A DNA stretch of 64,000 bases from Lutimaribacter degradans (GTDB lineage Bacteria > Pseudomonadota > Alphaproteobacteria > Rhodobacterales > Rhodobacteraceae). Under the pieces are notes generated by a model. The model searched no databases. It was not told the origin of the DNA and was given only the letters and a program-made list of their open reading frames with translations. The stretch spans positions 186,001-250,000 of the forward strand of contig NZ_JAMQGO010000001.1 of the NCBI RefSeq assembly GCF_023703375.1, given 5' to 3'. Shown piece after piece: positions 8,043 through 15,533 of the stretch. Made by a program: the position numbers and the translations under genes. Numbering within the stretch: the first letter of the stretch is position 1; the number at the start of each line of letters is the position of its first letter.

Positions 8043-8948
8043 GTGCATATCGAATTCCGTCATCTTCGGACGATCAAGGCCATTCACGAGGCTGGTGGGC
8101 TGGCCAAGGCGGCCGAACAGCTGAACATCACCCAATCGGCGCTGAGCCACCAGATCAAGGGGATCGAGGAGCAGGCCGGCGTCGAGCTGTTCGTGCGCCG
8201 CTCGAAGCCGCTGAAGCTGTCGGCAGCCGGGTTGCGGCTGTTGCGCGCGGCAGAGAAGATCCTGCCCGAAGTCGCGGCTTTACAGGCCGAATTCGCAGGG
8301 CTGCGCGAGGGCCACGCGGGCCGGATGCACATTGCCATCGAATGTCATGCCTGTTTCGAATGGCTGTTCCCGGTGCTGGAAGAGTTTCGCAAAAGCTGGG
8401 CTGATGTCGATGTGGATATTCGCCCGGGGCTTGCCTTTGATGCGCTGCCCGCATTGATGAAGGAAGAAGTGGACCTGGTCGTATCCTCGGACCCTGAAGA
8501 TCTGCCGGGGGTCACCTTTACACCCCTTTTCGACTATAATCCGGTTTTCGTCGCTTCCAGTCAGCATCCGCTGGCGGCCAAACCTTATGTCGAGGCCGAC
8601 GATTTCCGCGGCCAGACATTGATCACCTACCCGGTGGAACGCTCACGTCTGGACGTGTTCAGCCAGCTACTGACACCCGCCAAGGTCGAGCCGGCCGCCA
8701 TCCGGCAGGCCGAGTTGACGGCGGTGATACTGCTGCTGGTGGCCAGCAATCGCGGGGTTACCGTGTTGCCCGACTGGGTGGTGCGCGAGGTGAAATATTC
8801 CAGCGATTACGTGACCCGGCCGCTGACCGCACTGGGCATCACCCGACGGCTTTACGCTGCGACCCGCACCGAAGACCTTGAAAAACCGTATATGCAAGAT
8901 CTCATCCGCCTTGCGGGCGCCGAGGCCCAGCGGATGCAGGCCGCCTGA
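8043..8948 (+). CDS. metR: LysR-family regulator MetR
   Basis: A 301-residue LysR protein closely resembling E. coli MetR along its length. The N-terminal helix-turn-helix is LAKAAEQLNITQSALSHQIK (residues 21-40). The co-inducer domain keeps the MetR-typical IAIECHACFEWL (about residue 98), PLFDY and YPVERSRLDV. MetR binds homocysteine and activates methionine genes, and its divergent neighbour here is metF. The start is a GTG at 8043 with GAGG about eleven bases upstream. Autoregulation from the shared promoter is likely by family habit. Confidence 0.92.
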   Translation: MHIEFRHLRTIKAIHEAGGLAKAAEQLNITQSALSHQIKGIEEQAGVELFVRRSKPLKLSAAGLRLLRAAEKILPEVAALQAEFAGLREGHAGRMHIAIECHACFEWLFPVLEEFRKSWADVDVDIRPGLAFDALPALMKEEVDLVVSSDPEDLPGVTFTPLFDYNPVFVASSQHPLAAKPYVEADDFRGQTLITYPVERSRLDVFSQLLTPAKVEPAAIRQAELTAVILLLVASNRGVTVLPDWVVREVKYSSDYVTRPLTALGITRRLYAATRTEDLEKPYMQDLIRLAGAEAQRMQAA

Positions 8949-9031
8949 ACAGCTTGAATTGCCGAAATCGCATCTTGGCATCGGCGCGCTTGGCGCGTAT
9001 AGGCGCGGTCTGACAGACAGGAGCGATTGGT

Positions 9032-9820
9032 ATGCAGGGCAGCGCAAATCTGAACGTGATGATCAAGGCCGCGCGCAAGGCGGGGCGGTCGCTGGTCAAG
9101 GATTTCCGCGAAGTGGAAAACCTGCAGGTGTCGATGAAGGGCGCCGGCGATTTCGTGTCCAAGGCCGATATCGCGGCCGAGGCCATCCTGAAAGAGGAAT
9201 TGCTGGGCGCGCGCCCCAATTACGGTTGGCTGGCCGAAGAGGGCGGCGGTATCGAAGGCACCGACCCCACCCGCCGCTGGATCGTCGATCCGCTGGATGG
9301 CACCACGAATTTCCTGCATGGCCTGCCGCATTGGGCGATTTCCATCGCGCTGGAGCACAAGGGCCAGATCGTTGCCGGTGTCGTCTATGACGCCGCCAAG
9401 GACGAGATGTTCTATGCCGAGAAGGGGCAGGGCGCGTGGCTGAACGACAACAAGCGCCTGCGCGTCTCGGGGCGCAAGAAGATGATCGAGTCGGTCTTTG
9501 CCACGGGGATTCCCTTTGCCGCCAAGCGCACGCTGCCCGCCACGCTGCAGGATCTTGCGCGTTTGATGCCCGAATGTGCAGGCGTGCGCCGCTTCGGCTC
9601 GGCCGCGCTGGACCTGGCTTACGTGGCCGCCGGCCGCTATGACGGCTATTGGGAGCGTGAACTGAACATCTGGGATGTTGCCGCCGGCATCTTGCTGGTG
9701 ACCGAGGCGGGCGGCCTGGCCGATGGGCTGCGCGACGGGCAAGACCCGCTGGGCGGCAACCTTATCGTGGCCAATGGCGAGGTGTTCACCCAGTTCGCCA
9801 AGGTGATCCGCGACGCCTGA
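9032..9820 (+). CDS. suhB: Inositol-1-monophosphatase SuhB
   Basis: A 262-residue metal-dependent phosphatase of the IMPase family. The metal-binding motifs are all present: LAEEGG (about residue 67), WIVDPLDGTTNFLHGLP (about residues 85-101, with the D-P-L-D-G-T signature) and the C-terminal WDVAAGILLVTEAGG (about residues 214-228). AGGAG lies about seven bases before the ATG. Bacterial SuhB hydrolyses inositol phosphates and can also assist transcription antitermination and ribosome assembly. The second role is known for the E. coli protein and cannot be judged here. Confidence 0.94.
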   Translation: MQGSANLNVMIKAARKAGRSLVKDFREVENLQVSMKGAGDFVSKADIAAEAILKEELLGARPNYGWLAEEGGGIEGTDPTRRWIVDPLDGTTNFLHGLPHWAISIALEHKGQIVAGVVYDAAKDEMFYAEKGQGAWLNDNKRLRVSGRKKMIESVFATGIPFAAKRTLPATLQDLARLMPECAGVRRFGSAALDLAYVAAGRYDGYWERELNIWDVAAGILLVTEAGGLADGLRDGQDPLGGNLIVANGEVFTQFAKVIRDA

Positions 9821-9823
9821 CCG

Positions 9824-10180
9824 CTATCTGTCGGAGACGTGGTTCACGCCGTCCGTCCAGCGCAAAGGTTCATGATCGCGCGGATTGACCCCGTCGATAC
9901 AGCCGAGGTTGACGCCATATTGCGTCGGGTCCGACCGGCGCTGGTGGTGGGTGTAGATTCCGCAAACCGAACAGAAATAGTGGCGCGCGGTTTTCGTGCC
10001 CCATTGGTACAGCGTCAGCGTGTCCGCACCTTTCACCACCTCCAAGTCTTCAAGCGGCACCATGACCGCCGCGGCCTGTCGGCGGCGGCAAAAGCTGCAA
10101 TCGCAGCGGCTGGCCCGGTCCAGCGGCTGGCCGGGAGTAATTTGCAATTCGATCGCGCCGCAATGGCAAGTGGCTTTCAT
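9824..10180 (-). CDS. GFA family zinc protein (glutathione-dependent formaldehyde-activating enzyme-like)
   Basis: A 118-residue protein with the GFA zinc fold. Cysteine pairs are CHCG (residues 5-8), RCDCSFCRRR (about residues 26-35) and FCSVCG (about residues 69-74), followed by the conserved YGVNLGC strand. The family prototype condenses formaldehyde with glutathione, but most members have no proven substrate. It is translationally coupled to the upstream rhomboid gene through an ATGA overlap. Confidence 0.88.
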   Translation of the reverse strand: MKATCHCGAIELQITPGQPLDRASRCDCSFCRRRQAAAVMVPLEDLEVVKGADTLTLYQWGTKTARHYFCSVCGIYTHHQRRSDPTQYGVNLGCIDGVNPRDHEPLRWTDGVNHVSDR

Positions 10181-10923
10181 CGCCGTCTCCGCACGGTTGG
10201 GATGTTGCTGCGTTGCAGGGTGTATTTCGCTTCAGGGTGAGGCGGTAGGCCGCGCGTGCGTGCCCAGTAAGATGATCCGCCGCGCCGCAAGAACAGCGGC
10301 AACGTCAGCGCCAACCCTATCACGAAGCCGCCCGCATGGGCCCAGTAGGCCACGCCGCCACCGTTCAGGTCAGCGCCCACACCATTAAACACCTGCAAGC
10401 CGAACCACAGCCCCAGCATGGCCCAGGCCGGAACGGGGAAGATGCGGAAAAAGATGATGAAGATCACCAGCACATCGACCCGCGCCCTGGGAAACAAAAG
10501 AAGGTAGCCGCCCATCACACCGGCAATGGCGCCGGACGCGCCCACCGTTGGCACCTGCGAAAAGGGGGCGGCCGCCACATGGGCCAGCGCCGCGCCGATG
10601 CCGCAGGCCATGTAGAACGTGAAGAACGAAAAATGCCCCATCTCATCTTCCATGTTGTCGCCGAAGATCCAGAGAAACAGCATGTTGCCGATGATATGCA
10701 TCCAGCCGCCATGCAGGAACATCGATGTGACGACAGTGTGCCAGTCCATGCCCGCGCTGATCGTGACCGGGCGCATCGCCCAGGTATCGAAAAACTGCAT
10801 GACCGTCCGGGTGTCGGTCATTGTCGGCCAATACAGCAGAAACACCGCGATATTCACCGCCATCAGCGCGTAGGTGACGTAGGGCGTTCGGCTCGACGGG
10901 TTGTGATCGCGGATCGGGAACAT
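10177..10923 (-). CDS. Rhomboid family intramembrane serine protease
   Basis: A 248-residue protein with about six transmembrane helices. The catalytic dyad is visible: Ser130 in GASGAIAGV and His195 in YWAHAGGF. The HIIGNMLFLWIFGDNMED segment (about residues 76-93) contains the conserved Asn of the oxyanion site. It begins with the short cytoplasmic stretch MFPIRDHNPS typical of alphaproteobacterial rhomboids. It cleaves membrane protein helices within the inner membrane; its targets are unknown. It overlaps the GFA gene by four bases. Confidence 0.94.
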   Translation of the reverse strand: MFPIRDHNPSSRTPYVTYALMAVNIAVFLLYWPTMTDTRTVMQFFDTWAMRPVTISAGMDWHTVVTSMFLHGGWMHIIGNMLFLWIFGDNMEDEMGHFSFFTFYMACGIGAALAHVAAAPFSQVPTVGASGAIAGVMGGYLLLFPRARVDVLVIFIIFFRIFPVPAWAMLGLWFGLQVFNGVGADLNGGGVAYWAHAGGFVIGLALTLPLFLRRGGSSYWARTRGLPPHPEAKYTLQRSNIPTVRRRR

Positions 10924-11086
10924 GGATGCGACATTGGCCTATATCCGGTCGGGGTCAAGCCTTGGCTTCAAGGCGGCAGGCTATTGCCGCCTGTGCTGCC
11001 AGCGCGCGCCAAACGCCCGGATTGCGCCCGATCCTCTTGCTGCCCAGGCGCGCCCGCGCTAACACTCGGCTCCGGTCTGACTCCCC

Positions 11087-11172
11087 GCGGGCGTGGTGGA
11101 ATGGTAGACACATGGGACTTAAAATCCCTGGGGCGAAAGCCCGTGCCGGTTCGAGTCCGGCCGCCCGTACCA
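11087..11172 (+). tRNA. tRNA-Leu (anticodon TAA)
   Basis: The 86-base cloverleaf has acceptor arms gcgggcg/cgcccgt, an anticodon arm gggac-t-TAA-a-atccc, a long variable arm (ggggcgaaagcccg) characteristic of leucine tRNAs, a T arm gccgg-ttcgagt-ccggc, discriminator A and an encoded CCA end. It reads UUA/UUG leucine codons, rare in this GC-rich genome. Confidence 0.97.
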
Positions 11173-11426
11173 GGCCGCATCGGGAAACCCTTCCCGCCGA
11201 TTGTTGACGTTGCCTGCGCGGGAATTGCCGGGCAAGGGCGAGGCTGCCGACGTGAACGATGGCATCGACAATCCCGAATACCGTTCCAGGACTGTGGTGT
11301 TCCGTCGTCACTGAGATAAAAAAATATCCGCAAAGCGCCAAAGCCGCGCGCTTGTGTAGACGGCTTTTCGCCCGATGCGGTAACGTGGGCAGGACAAGCA
11401 GACCCCGGTCAGAGGAACCAGTGACC

Positions 11427-12095
11427 ATGTTGGACGACCAGAAGAAAGAGCAGCGCCGCGCGCGCTGGAAAATGCAGCGCAAGATCAAGAATGCGCGATC
11501 CGAGGGGATGATGCAGGGCATCGTGTCGATGCTTGAACCCGGCGACGTGGTGCTGGATTGCGGGGCGAATGTCGGGGCGGTGTGCGAGCCCTTGGCCCAA
11601 TCGGGCGCCACGGTGCACGCGTTCGAGCCCGACCCCTACGCGTTCGGGCAGCTATCTGCGCGGGTGGGACATTATGACAATGTCACTCTGCACAACGTGG
11701 CCGTGGGCACCGGGCAGGGCATCGTCAAGCTGCAACGCGCCGAGGGTTTCGCCGACGACCCGGCCAAGAACTCGGTGAAGTCGACGATCCTGGAAGGTGG
11801 CCGTTCAACCGCCGAGGGCGACACCGTGGATGTCGAGCTGATCGACTTTCCCGAATTCGTGAAGGCCACGCTGCAAGAGCATGGCAAGATCAAGTTCCTG
11901 AAGATGGACATCGAAGGGGCCGAACTGGAACTCATGGAAAAGATGTTCGCCGATGACATGTTCGAGAACATCACCCTGACCGTGGTGGAAACCCATGAGA
12001 AGAAGTTCAAGGAATTGCGCCCGCGCTTTGCCAAGCTGCGCGAGGATGTGGGTGCGAAATACCCGATCACCAAGATCAACCTCGACTGGATCTGA
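11427..12095 (+). CDS. FkbM family methyltransferase
   Basis: A 222-residue S-adenosylmethionine-dependent methyltransferase. Motif I is VVLDCGANVGAV (about residues 38-49), followed by VHAFEPDPYAF (about residues 64-74) and the FkbM-typical KFLKMDIEGAELELM (about residues 156-170). The N-terminal 25 residues are very basic (KKEQRRARWKMQRKIK). Family members O-methylate sugars or small molecules; the substrate is unknown. The ATG at 11427 follows AGAGGA; an in-frame GTG at 11421 is a possible alternative. The gap from the tRNA is about 250 bp and a terminator follows the gene. Confidence 0.86.
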   Translation: MLDDQKKEQRRARWKMQRKIKNARSEGMMQGIVSMLEPGDVVLDCGANVGAVCEPLAQSGATVHAFEPDPYAFGQLSARVGHYDNVTLHNVAVGTGQGIVKLQRAEGFADDPAKNSVKSTILEGGRSTAEGDTVDVELIDFPEFVKATLQEHGKIKFLKMDIEGAELELMEKMFADDMFENITLTVVETHEKKFKELRPRFAKLREDVGAKYPITKINLDWI

Positions 12096-12100
12096 GCCCC

Positions 12101-12157
12101 GAAATCCTTGGAGAAGGATTTCGGCCCGCTTTCTTGTGGCAAGAAAGCGGGCTTTTG
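12101..12157 (+). terminator. Double hairpin ending in a rho-independent terminator after fkbM
   Basis: A 9-bp stem (GAAATCCTT/AAGGATTTC, 12101-12122) is followed by a perfect 12-bp stem (GCCCGCTTTCTT/AAGAAAGCGGGC, 12124-12152) and TTTTG. The second stem with its T-run is a good intrinsic terminator. The two-stem layout recurs after recN and ftsY. Confidence 0.8.
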
Positions 12158-12164
12158 CTGCGCG

Positions 12165-13913
12165 TCAGTCCCAGCAGTTGACCAGTACGGTCATCTGGCC
12201 TGCCTTGGTGGTCAGGCTCTCGGGCGCGATCGGGGCGAGCGTGTCAGTCGTCGTCACCGGCAGGCCCAATTGGTCAAGCAGGCCGCGGATCGCGCGGCCA
12301 TTGGCGGCAAAATTGACATCGTCGGGCAGGGCGCGCCCGCCGCCCGCATCGTCGCGCGGCAGCAGCACACCCAGCACAGCGCCGCCCGCATCAACGACAG
12401 GGCCGCCGGTATCGCCGGGCAGGGTGCTCAGCGTCAGGCGCTGGCGAGTTTCTTCACCTTGCAGCCCGCGCAAATCGGCCAGCGTTCCGAAGGTGACAGT
12501 GGGTGCGCCCAGCAACCCGCCATAGGAATAGCCCGCAACGGCGACCTCGGATTGCAGGCGCGGCGTAGCATCCTGGAAGGTCGCAACGCCCAGGGGCGCC
12601 AGCCCGCCCTGTGGCGCCAGCACGGCCACGCCCAGATCGGGATCGGATGACAGGATGTCGGCCTCGGACCCGTCGTCCAGCGTGATCCGCGCGCAGCCGT
12701 CCACGGCCTCGGCTGCGGTAACCACGCTGCCCTCCCGGTCGATGAAAAAGCCCGAACGCGCGCGCTTGGGCTTGCGGACTTCCAGGCCCGCCACCAGGTC
12801 GACGCTTTGTTCATCGCCGATCTGGTCGGGCGCCAGGGTGCCGGTGAAACGGGTCAGGCTTTTTTGCATCTCGCCCAGAAGGCGGGTGCGGCGTTCTTCG
12901 TCGCCGGCGGGCCAGACCAGGGTAAAGCCCTTGATTTCGCCGCGCTCCAAGCGCGCCTCGGTATGGCTTATGAAATCGGCGGCCTCGCCGATCAGCACGA
13001 AACTGTCGCCCTCGCGGTTGCGAGGGCCATCGGGTGGCACGATCTCCAGCGTTTGCATGATGTCGTAAAGACCGTAAAGGCTGTCACGGTCGCCCTTCTG
13101 GCTGATCAGCAGCACGGTCGCCGGCAGGTCGCCCGAGGCGGTGTAATGGGCAAAGGGGTATTCGTATTCTTCGAATGTCACCACCTCGGTCGGCAGGGCG
13201 ATTTCGATTCCGGCCTCGTCATCGCGCACCTCGCGCAGGCCCAGCCCGTCAAGAACGGCGTTGTATTGTTGCATCAACACCGCGCGCTGCTGCGTGGTCA
13301 AAACACCTGTCGCCTCGAAATTGTTGGCTTGCTGCCATTGCGCCATCGAGGCGCGGGTGCCCCGGCCAAAGGCGCCGTCGATCGCGGCGGTGTAAAACCC
13401 GGCCCATTTCAGCGCCACCTGCAGCTCTTCGCGTTCGGCGCGAGACAACAGTGCCTCGGAGGCGCGGGCCTCGCGCGGGGTTTCCTCGGCGGGCGTGATT
13501 TGTGGCGCGGGATCAGGATCGGCAGTCTCTGCTTGCACCTCGGGCCGGGGGGCTGCGGGGTCGGCCGCGACCGGCCGGTTCAGGGCGTTGGCCCCGATGG
13601 GCCAGAATTGCTGGCCGAGATTGCGGCTGAACGCGATGAAACTGTCATTCGGGATCGACCCTTCGGCACGGTAGACGCGCAACACCTGTTGGGCATCGCC
13701 ACGCGTGTAAGGGCCCAGCACGATGCCATACCACCCTCCGCCCAGCGAAAACCCGTTCACGTCGGGCAGTTCGGCGGCATAGGCACGGGCGCGGTCTTGC
13801 GCCTCGGCCAGGCTTGGGCGTGCCTCGATCTGGACCCAGACCACGTCGTCCTGCGCCACGGCGGCGCGCATTGCGACAAAGATGAAAACAAGTGTCGTGA
13901 AAAGTCGTTGCAT
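12165..13913 (-). CDS. Exported SPOR/peptidoglycan-binding protein with trypsin-like domain lacking catalytic His and Ser
   Basis: A 582-residue protein with a signal peptide (residues 1-20, cleaved after AVA). A SPOR-like repeat follows (about 25-105, with YGIVLGPYTRGDAQQ), then an acidic proline-rich linker and a PG_binding_1 domain (about 165-220, with GFYTAAIDGAFGRGTRASM). The C-terminal domain has a chymotrypsin fold (about 385-560). Its triad positions read Glu402 (in TAAEAVDGC, where TxAH is usual), Asp426 (SDPDLGVAVL) and Thr502 (GDTGGPV, where GDSGGPV is usual). It is therefore probably a pseudoprotease in the periplasm that binds the cell wall. The domain calls are solid; the loss of activity is inferred. 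Confidence 0.85.
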   Translation of the reverse strand: MQRLFTTLVFIFVAMRAAVAQDDVVWVQIEARPSLAEAQDRARAYAAELPDVNGFSLGGGWYGIVLGPYTRGDAQQVLRVYRAEGSIPNDSFIAFSRNLGQQFWPIGANALNRPVAADPAAPRPEVQAETADPDPAPQITPAEETPREARASEALLSRAEREELQVALKWAGFYTAAIDGAFGRGTRASMAQWQQANNFEATGVLTTQQRAVLMQQYNAVLDGLGLREVRDDEAGIEIALPTEVVTFEEYEYPFAHYTASGDLPATVLLISQKGDRDSLYGLYDIMQTLEIVPPDGPRNREGDSFVLIGEAADFISHTEARLERGEIKGFTLVWPAGDEERRTRLLGEMQKSLTRFTGTLAPDQIGDEQSVDLVAGLEVRKPKRARSGFFIDREGSVVTAAEAVDGCARITLDDGSEADILSSDPDLGVAVLAPQGGLAPLGVATFQDATPRLQSEVAVAGYSYGGLLGAPTVTFGTLADLRGLQGEETRQRLTLSTLPGDTGGPVVDAGGAVLGVLLPRDDAGGGRALPDDVNFAANGRAIRGLLDQLGLPVTTTDTLAPIAPESLTTKAGQMTVLVNCWD

Positions 13914-13935
13914 TTTCTGCCCTGTCCCTCCGGTT

Positions 13936-13950
13936 GGGCCGGTCCGGCCC
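13936..13950. other. Palindrome GGGCCGG-T-CCGGCCC in 5' region
   Basis: A perfect 7-bp inverted repeat lies 23 bp upstream of the start of the trypsin-like gene. On the plus strand a T-rich stretch (TTTGGGCTTTTC) follows. It could be an operator, a leader hairpin or a terminator for plus-strand transcription; none can be preferred. Confidence 0.35.
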
Positions 13951-14078
13951 TTTGGGCTTTTCTATCAAATCCGGCGCGCGGCGCACGTTAAATTATGCAA
14001 CCCCGTGCAATTGACCCCGCCGCGCCTGCCACGTAAGCAGAACGCGCGATTTCACCCGGCAGTCAGGCGAAGGCGAGA

Positions 14079-15008
14079 ATGGCTCAGCAACACGACAAAC
14101 CGCGCAGTTTCCAGGACATCATCCTGCGGCTTCAGACCTACTGGGCCGCCAAGGGCTGTGCCGTGCTGCAACCCTATGACATGGAGGTGGGCGCGGGCAC
14201 GTTCCATCCGGCCACCACGTTGCGCAGCCTGGGCACGCAGCCCTGGGCTGCGGCCTATGTGCAGCCCTCGCGCCGCCCTACCGATGGGCGCTATGGCGAA
14301 AACCCCAACCGATTACAGCATTATTACCAGTTCCAGGTGCTGATCAAACCCAGCCCGCCCGACCTTCAAGAGCTTTACCTGGGCAGCCTCGAAGCGATCG
14401 GCATCGACATGGCCCTGCATGACATCCGCTTTGTCGAGGATGACTGGGAAAGCCCCACGCTGGGCGCCTGGGGCCTGGGTTGGGAGGTCTGGTGCGACGG
14501 CATGGAGGTGAGCCAGTTCACCTATTTCCAGCAGGTCGGCGGGCATGACTGCCACCCCGTTTCGGGCGAACTGACCTATGGGCTCGAACGGCTGGCGATG
14601 TACGTGCTTGGCATCGATCACGTGATGGACATGCCCTTCAATGACCCTGACGCGCCGATCGCGCTGAAATACGGGGACGTGTTCCGCCAGACCGAGCAGG
14701 AATATTCGCGGTGGAACTTCGACGTGGCCGATACGCAGGTGCTGTTGCGCCATTTCGAGGAGGCCGAGGCCGAATGTGCCGCGATCCTGGCCTGTGACGA
14801 CACCGACCCCAAGACCGGGCATCGCATCGTCATGGCCCATCCGGCCTATGACCAGTGCATCAAGGCCAGCCATATCTTCAACCTGCTGGATGCGCGCGGC
14901 GTGATCTCGGTCACCGAGCGGCAAAGCTATATCGGGCGGGTGCGAAGCTTGGCCAAGATGTGCGCCGACGCCTTCGTGCGCACCGAAGCCGGGGGGTATG
15001 CCGGCTGA
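14079..15008 (+). CDS. glyQ: Glycine--tRNA ligase alpha subunit GlyQ
   Basis: A 309-residue catalytic alpha subunit of the heterotetrameric bacterial GlyRS, charging tRNA-Gly. It begins with [19 protein letters not shown] and contains the class II motif 2 region [20 protein letters not shown] (about residues 70-90) and motif 3 region [11 protein letters not shown] (about residues 168-178). Its length matches the family. The stop overlaps the start of the next gene (TGATG), placing it in one operon with the DUF6446-like gene and glyS. Confidence 0.97.
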   Translation: MAQQHDKPRSFQDIILRLQTYWAAKGCAVLQPYDMEVGAGTFHPATTLRSLGTQPWAAAYVQPSRRPTDGRYGENPNRLQHYYQFQVLIKPSPPDLQELYLGSLEAIGIDMALHDIRFVEDDWESPTLGAWGLGWEVWCDGMEVSQFTYFQQVGGHDCHPVSGELTYGLERLAMYVLGIDHVMDMPFNDPDAPIALKYGDVFRQTEQEYSRWNFDVADTQVLLRHFEEAEAECAAILACDDTDPKTGHRIVMAHPAYDQCIKASHIFNLLDARGVISVTERQSYIGRVRSLAKMCADAFVRTEAGGYAG

Positions 15009-15532
15009 TGGGCAAGTTTCTTGGGGGCCTGATCGTGGTCTGTGCATTGGCGGCCGGTATCGGCATTTATTACCTGCAGGTCTATGCGTTCTACGAGCCG
15101 GTTCCGGTAACGGGCACGGATGACGTGCAGGTGACGGTCATGGCCACCGGCCGGCCCGAGCCGATCCTGTACGAGGATTTCAAGGCCATCGACGCCGATA
15201 GCAGCCCGATCCGCTATCGCGCCTGTTTCACCACCCAGATGAGCCCGGGCCTGTTGACCGAAACCTACCAGCCCTACGACCGTGCCGTGCCTTTGGAGGC
15301 GCCGGGCTGGTTCGATTGTTTCGACGCGGATGAAATCGGCGCCGCGCTGCGCGATGGTCGGGCGCTGGCTTTCATGGGAACCGAGAATATCGAATACGGT
15401 ATCGACCGGATCGTAGCCGTTTTGCCGGATGGCCGCGGTTTCGTCTGGCACCAGATCAACCATTGCGGCGAGGTCGTATTCGACGGCCAGCCCGTGCCCG
15501 AAAACTGCCCCGAACCCCCCGAAAGCAATTGA
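15008..15532 (+). CDS. DUF6446-like membrane-anchored protein between glyQ and glyS
   Basis: A 174-residue protein with one N-terminal transmembrane helix (FLGGLIVVCALAAGIGIYYL, residues 4-23) and a periplasmic domain containing two separated Cys pairs (RACF...FDCF and HCG...ENC). This fits the DUF6446 family seen between the two GlyRS genes in Rhodobacteraceae. The function is unknown. It overlaps glyQ by one base and is followed by glyS after one base, so it is co-translated with an essential enzyme to which it has no obvious link. Confidence 0.72.
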   Translation: MGKFLGGLIVVCALAAGIGIYYLQVYAFYEPVPVTGTDDVQVTVMATGRPEPILYEDFKAIDADSSPIRYRACFTTQMSPGLLTETYQPYDRAVPLEAPGWFDCFDADEIGAALRDGRALAFMGTENIEYGIDRIVAVLPDGRGFVWHQINHCGEVVFDGQPVPENCPEPPESN

Positions 15533-15533
15533 T

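Noticed and set aside
12807..13991. 394-residue plus-strand open frame
   Set aside because: It is antisense to the SPOR/trypsin-like gene and has no recognisable motifs; typical high-GC shadow.
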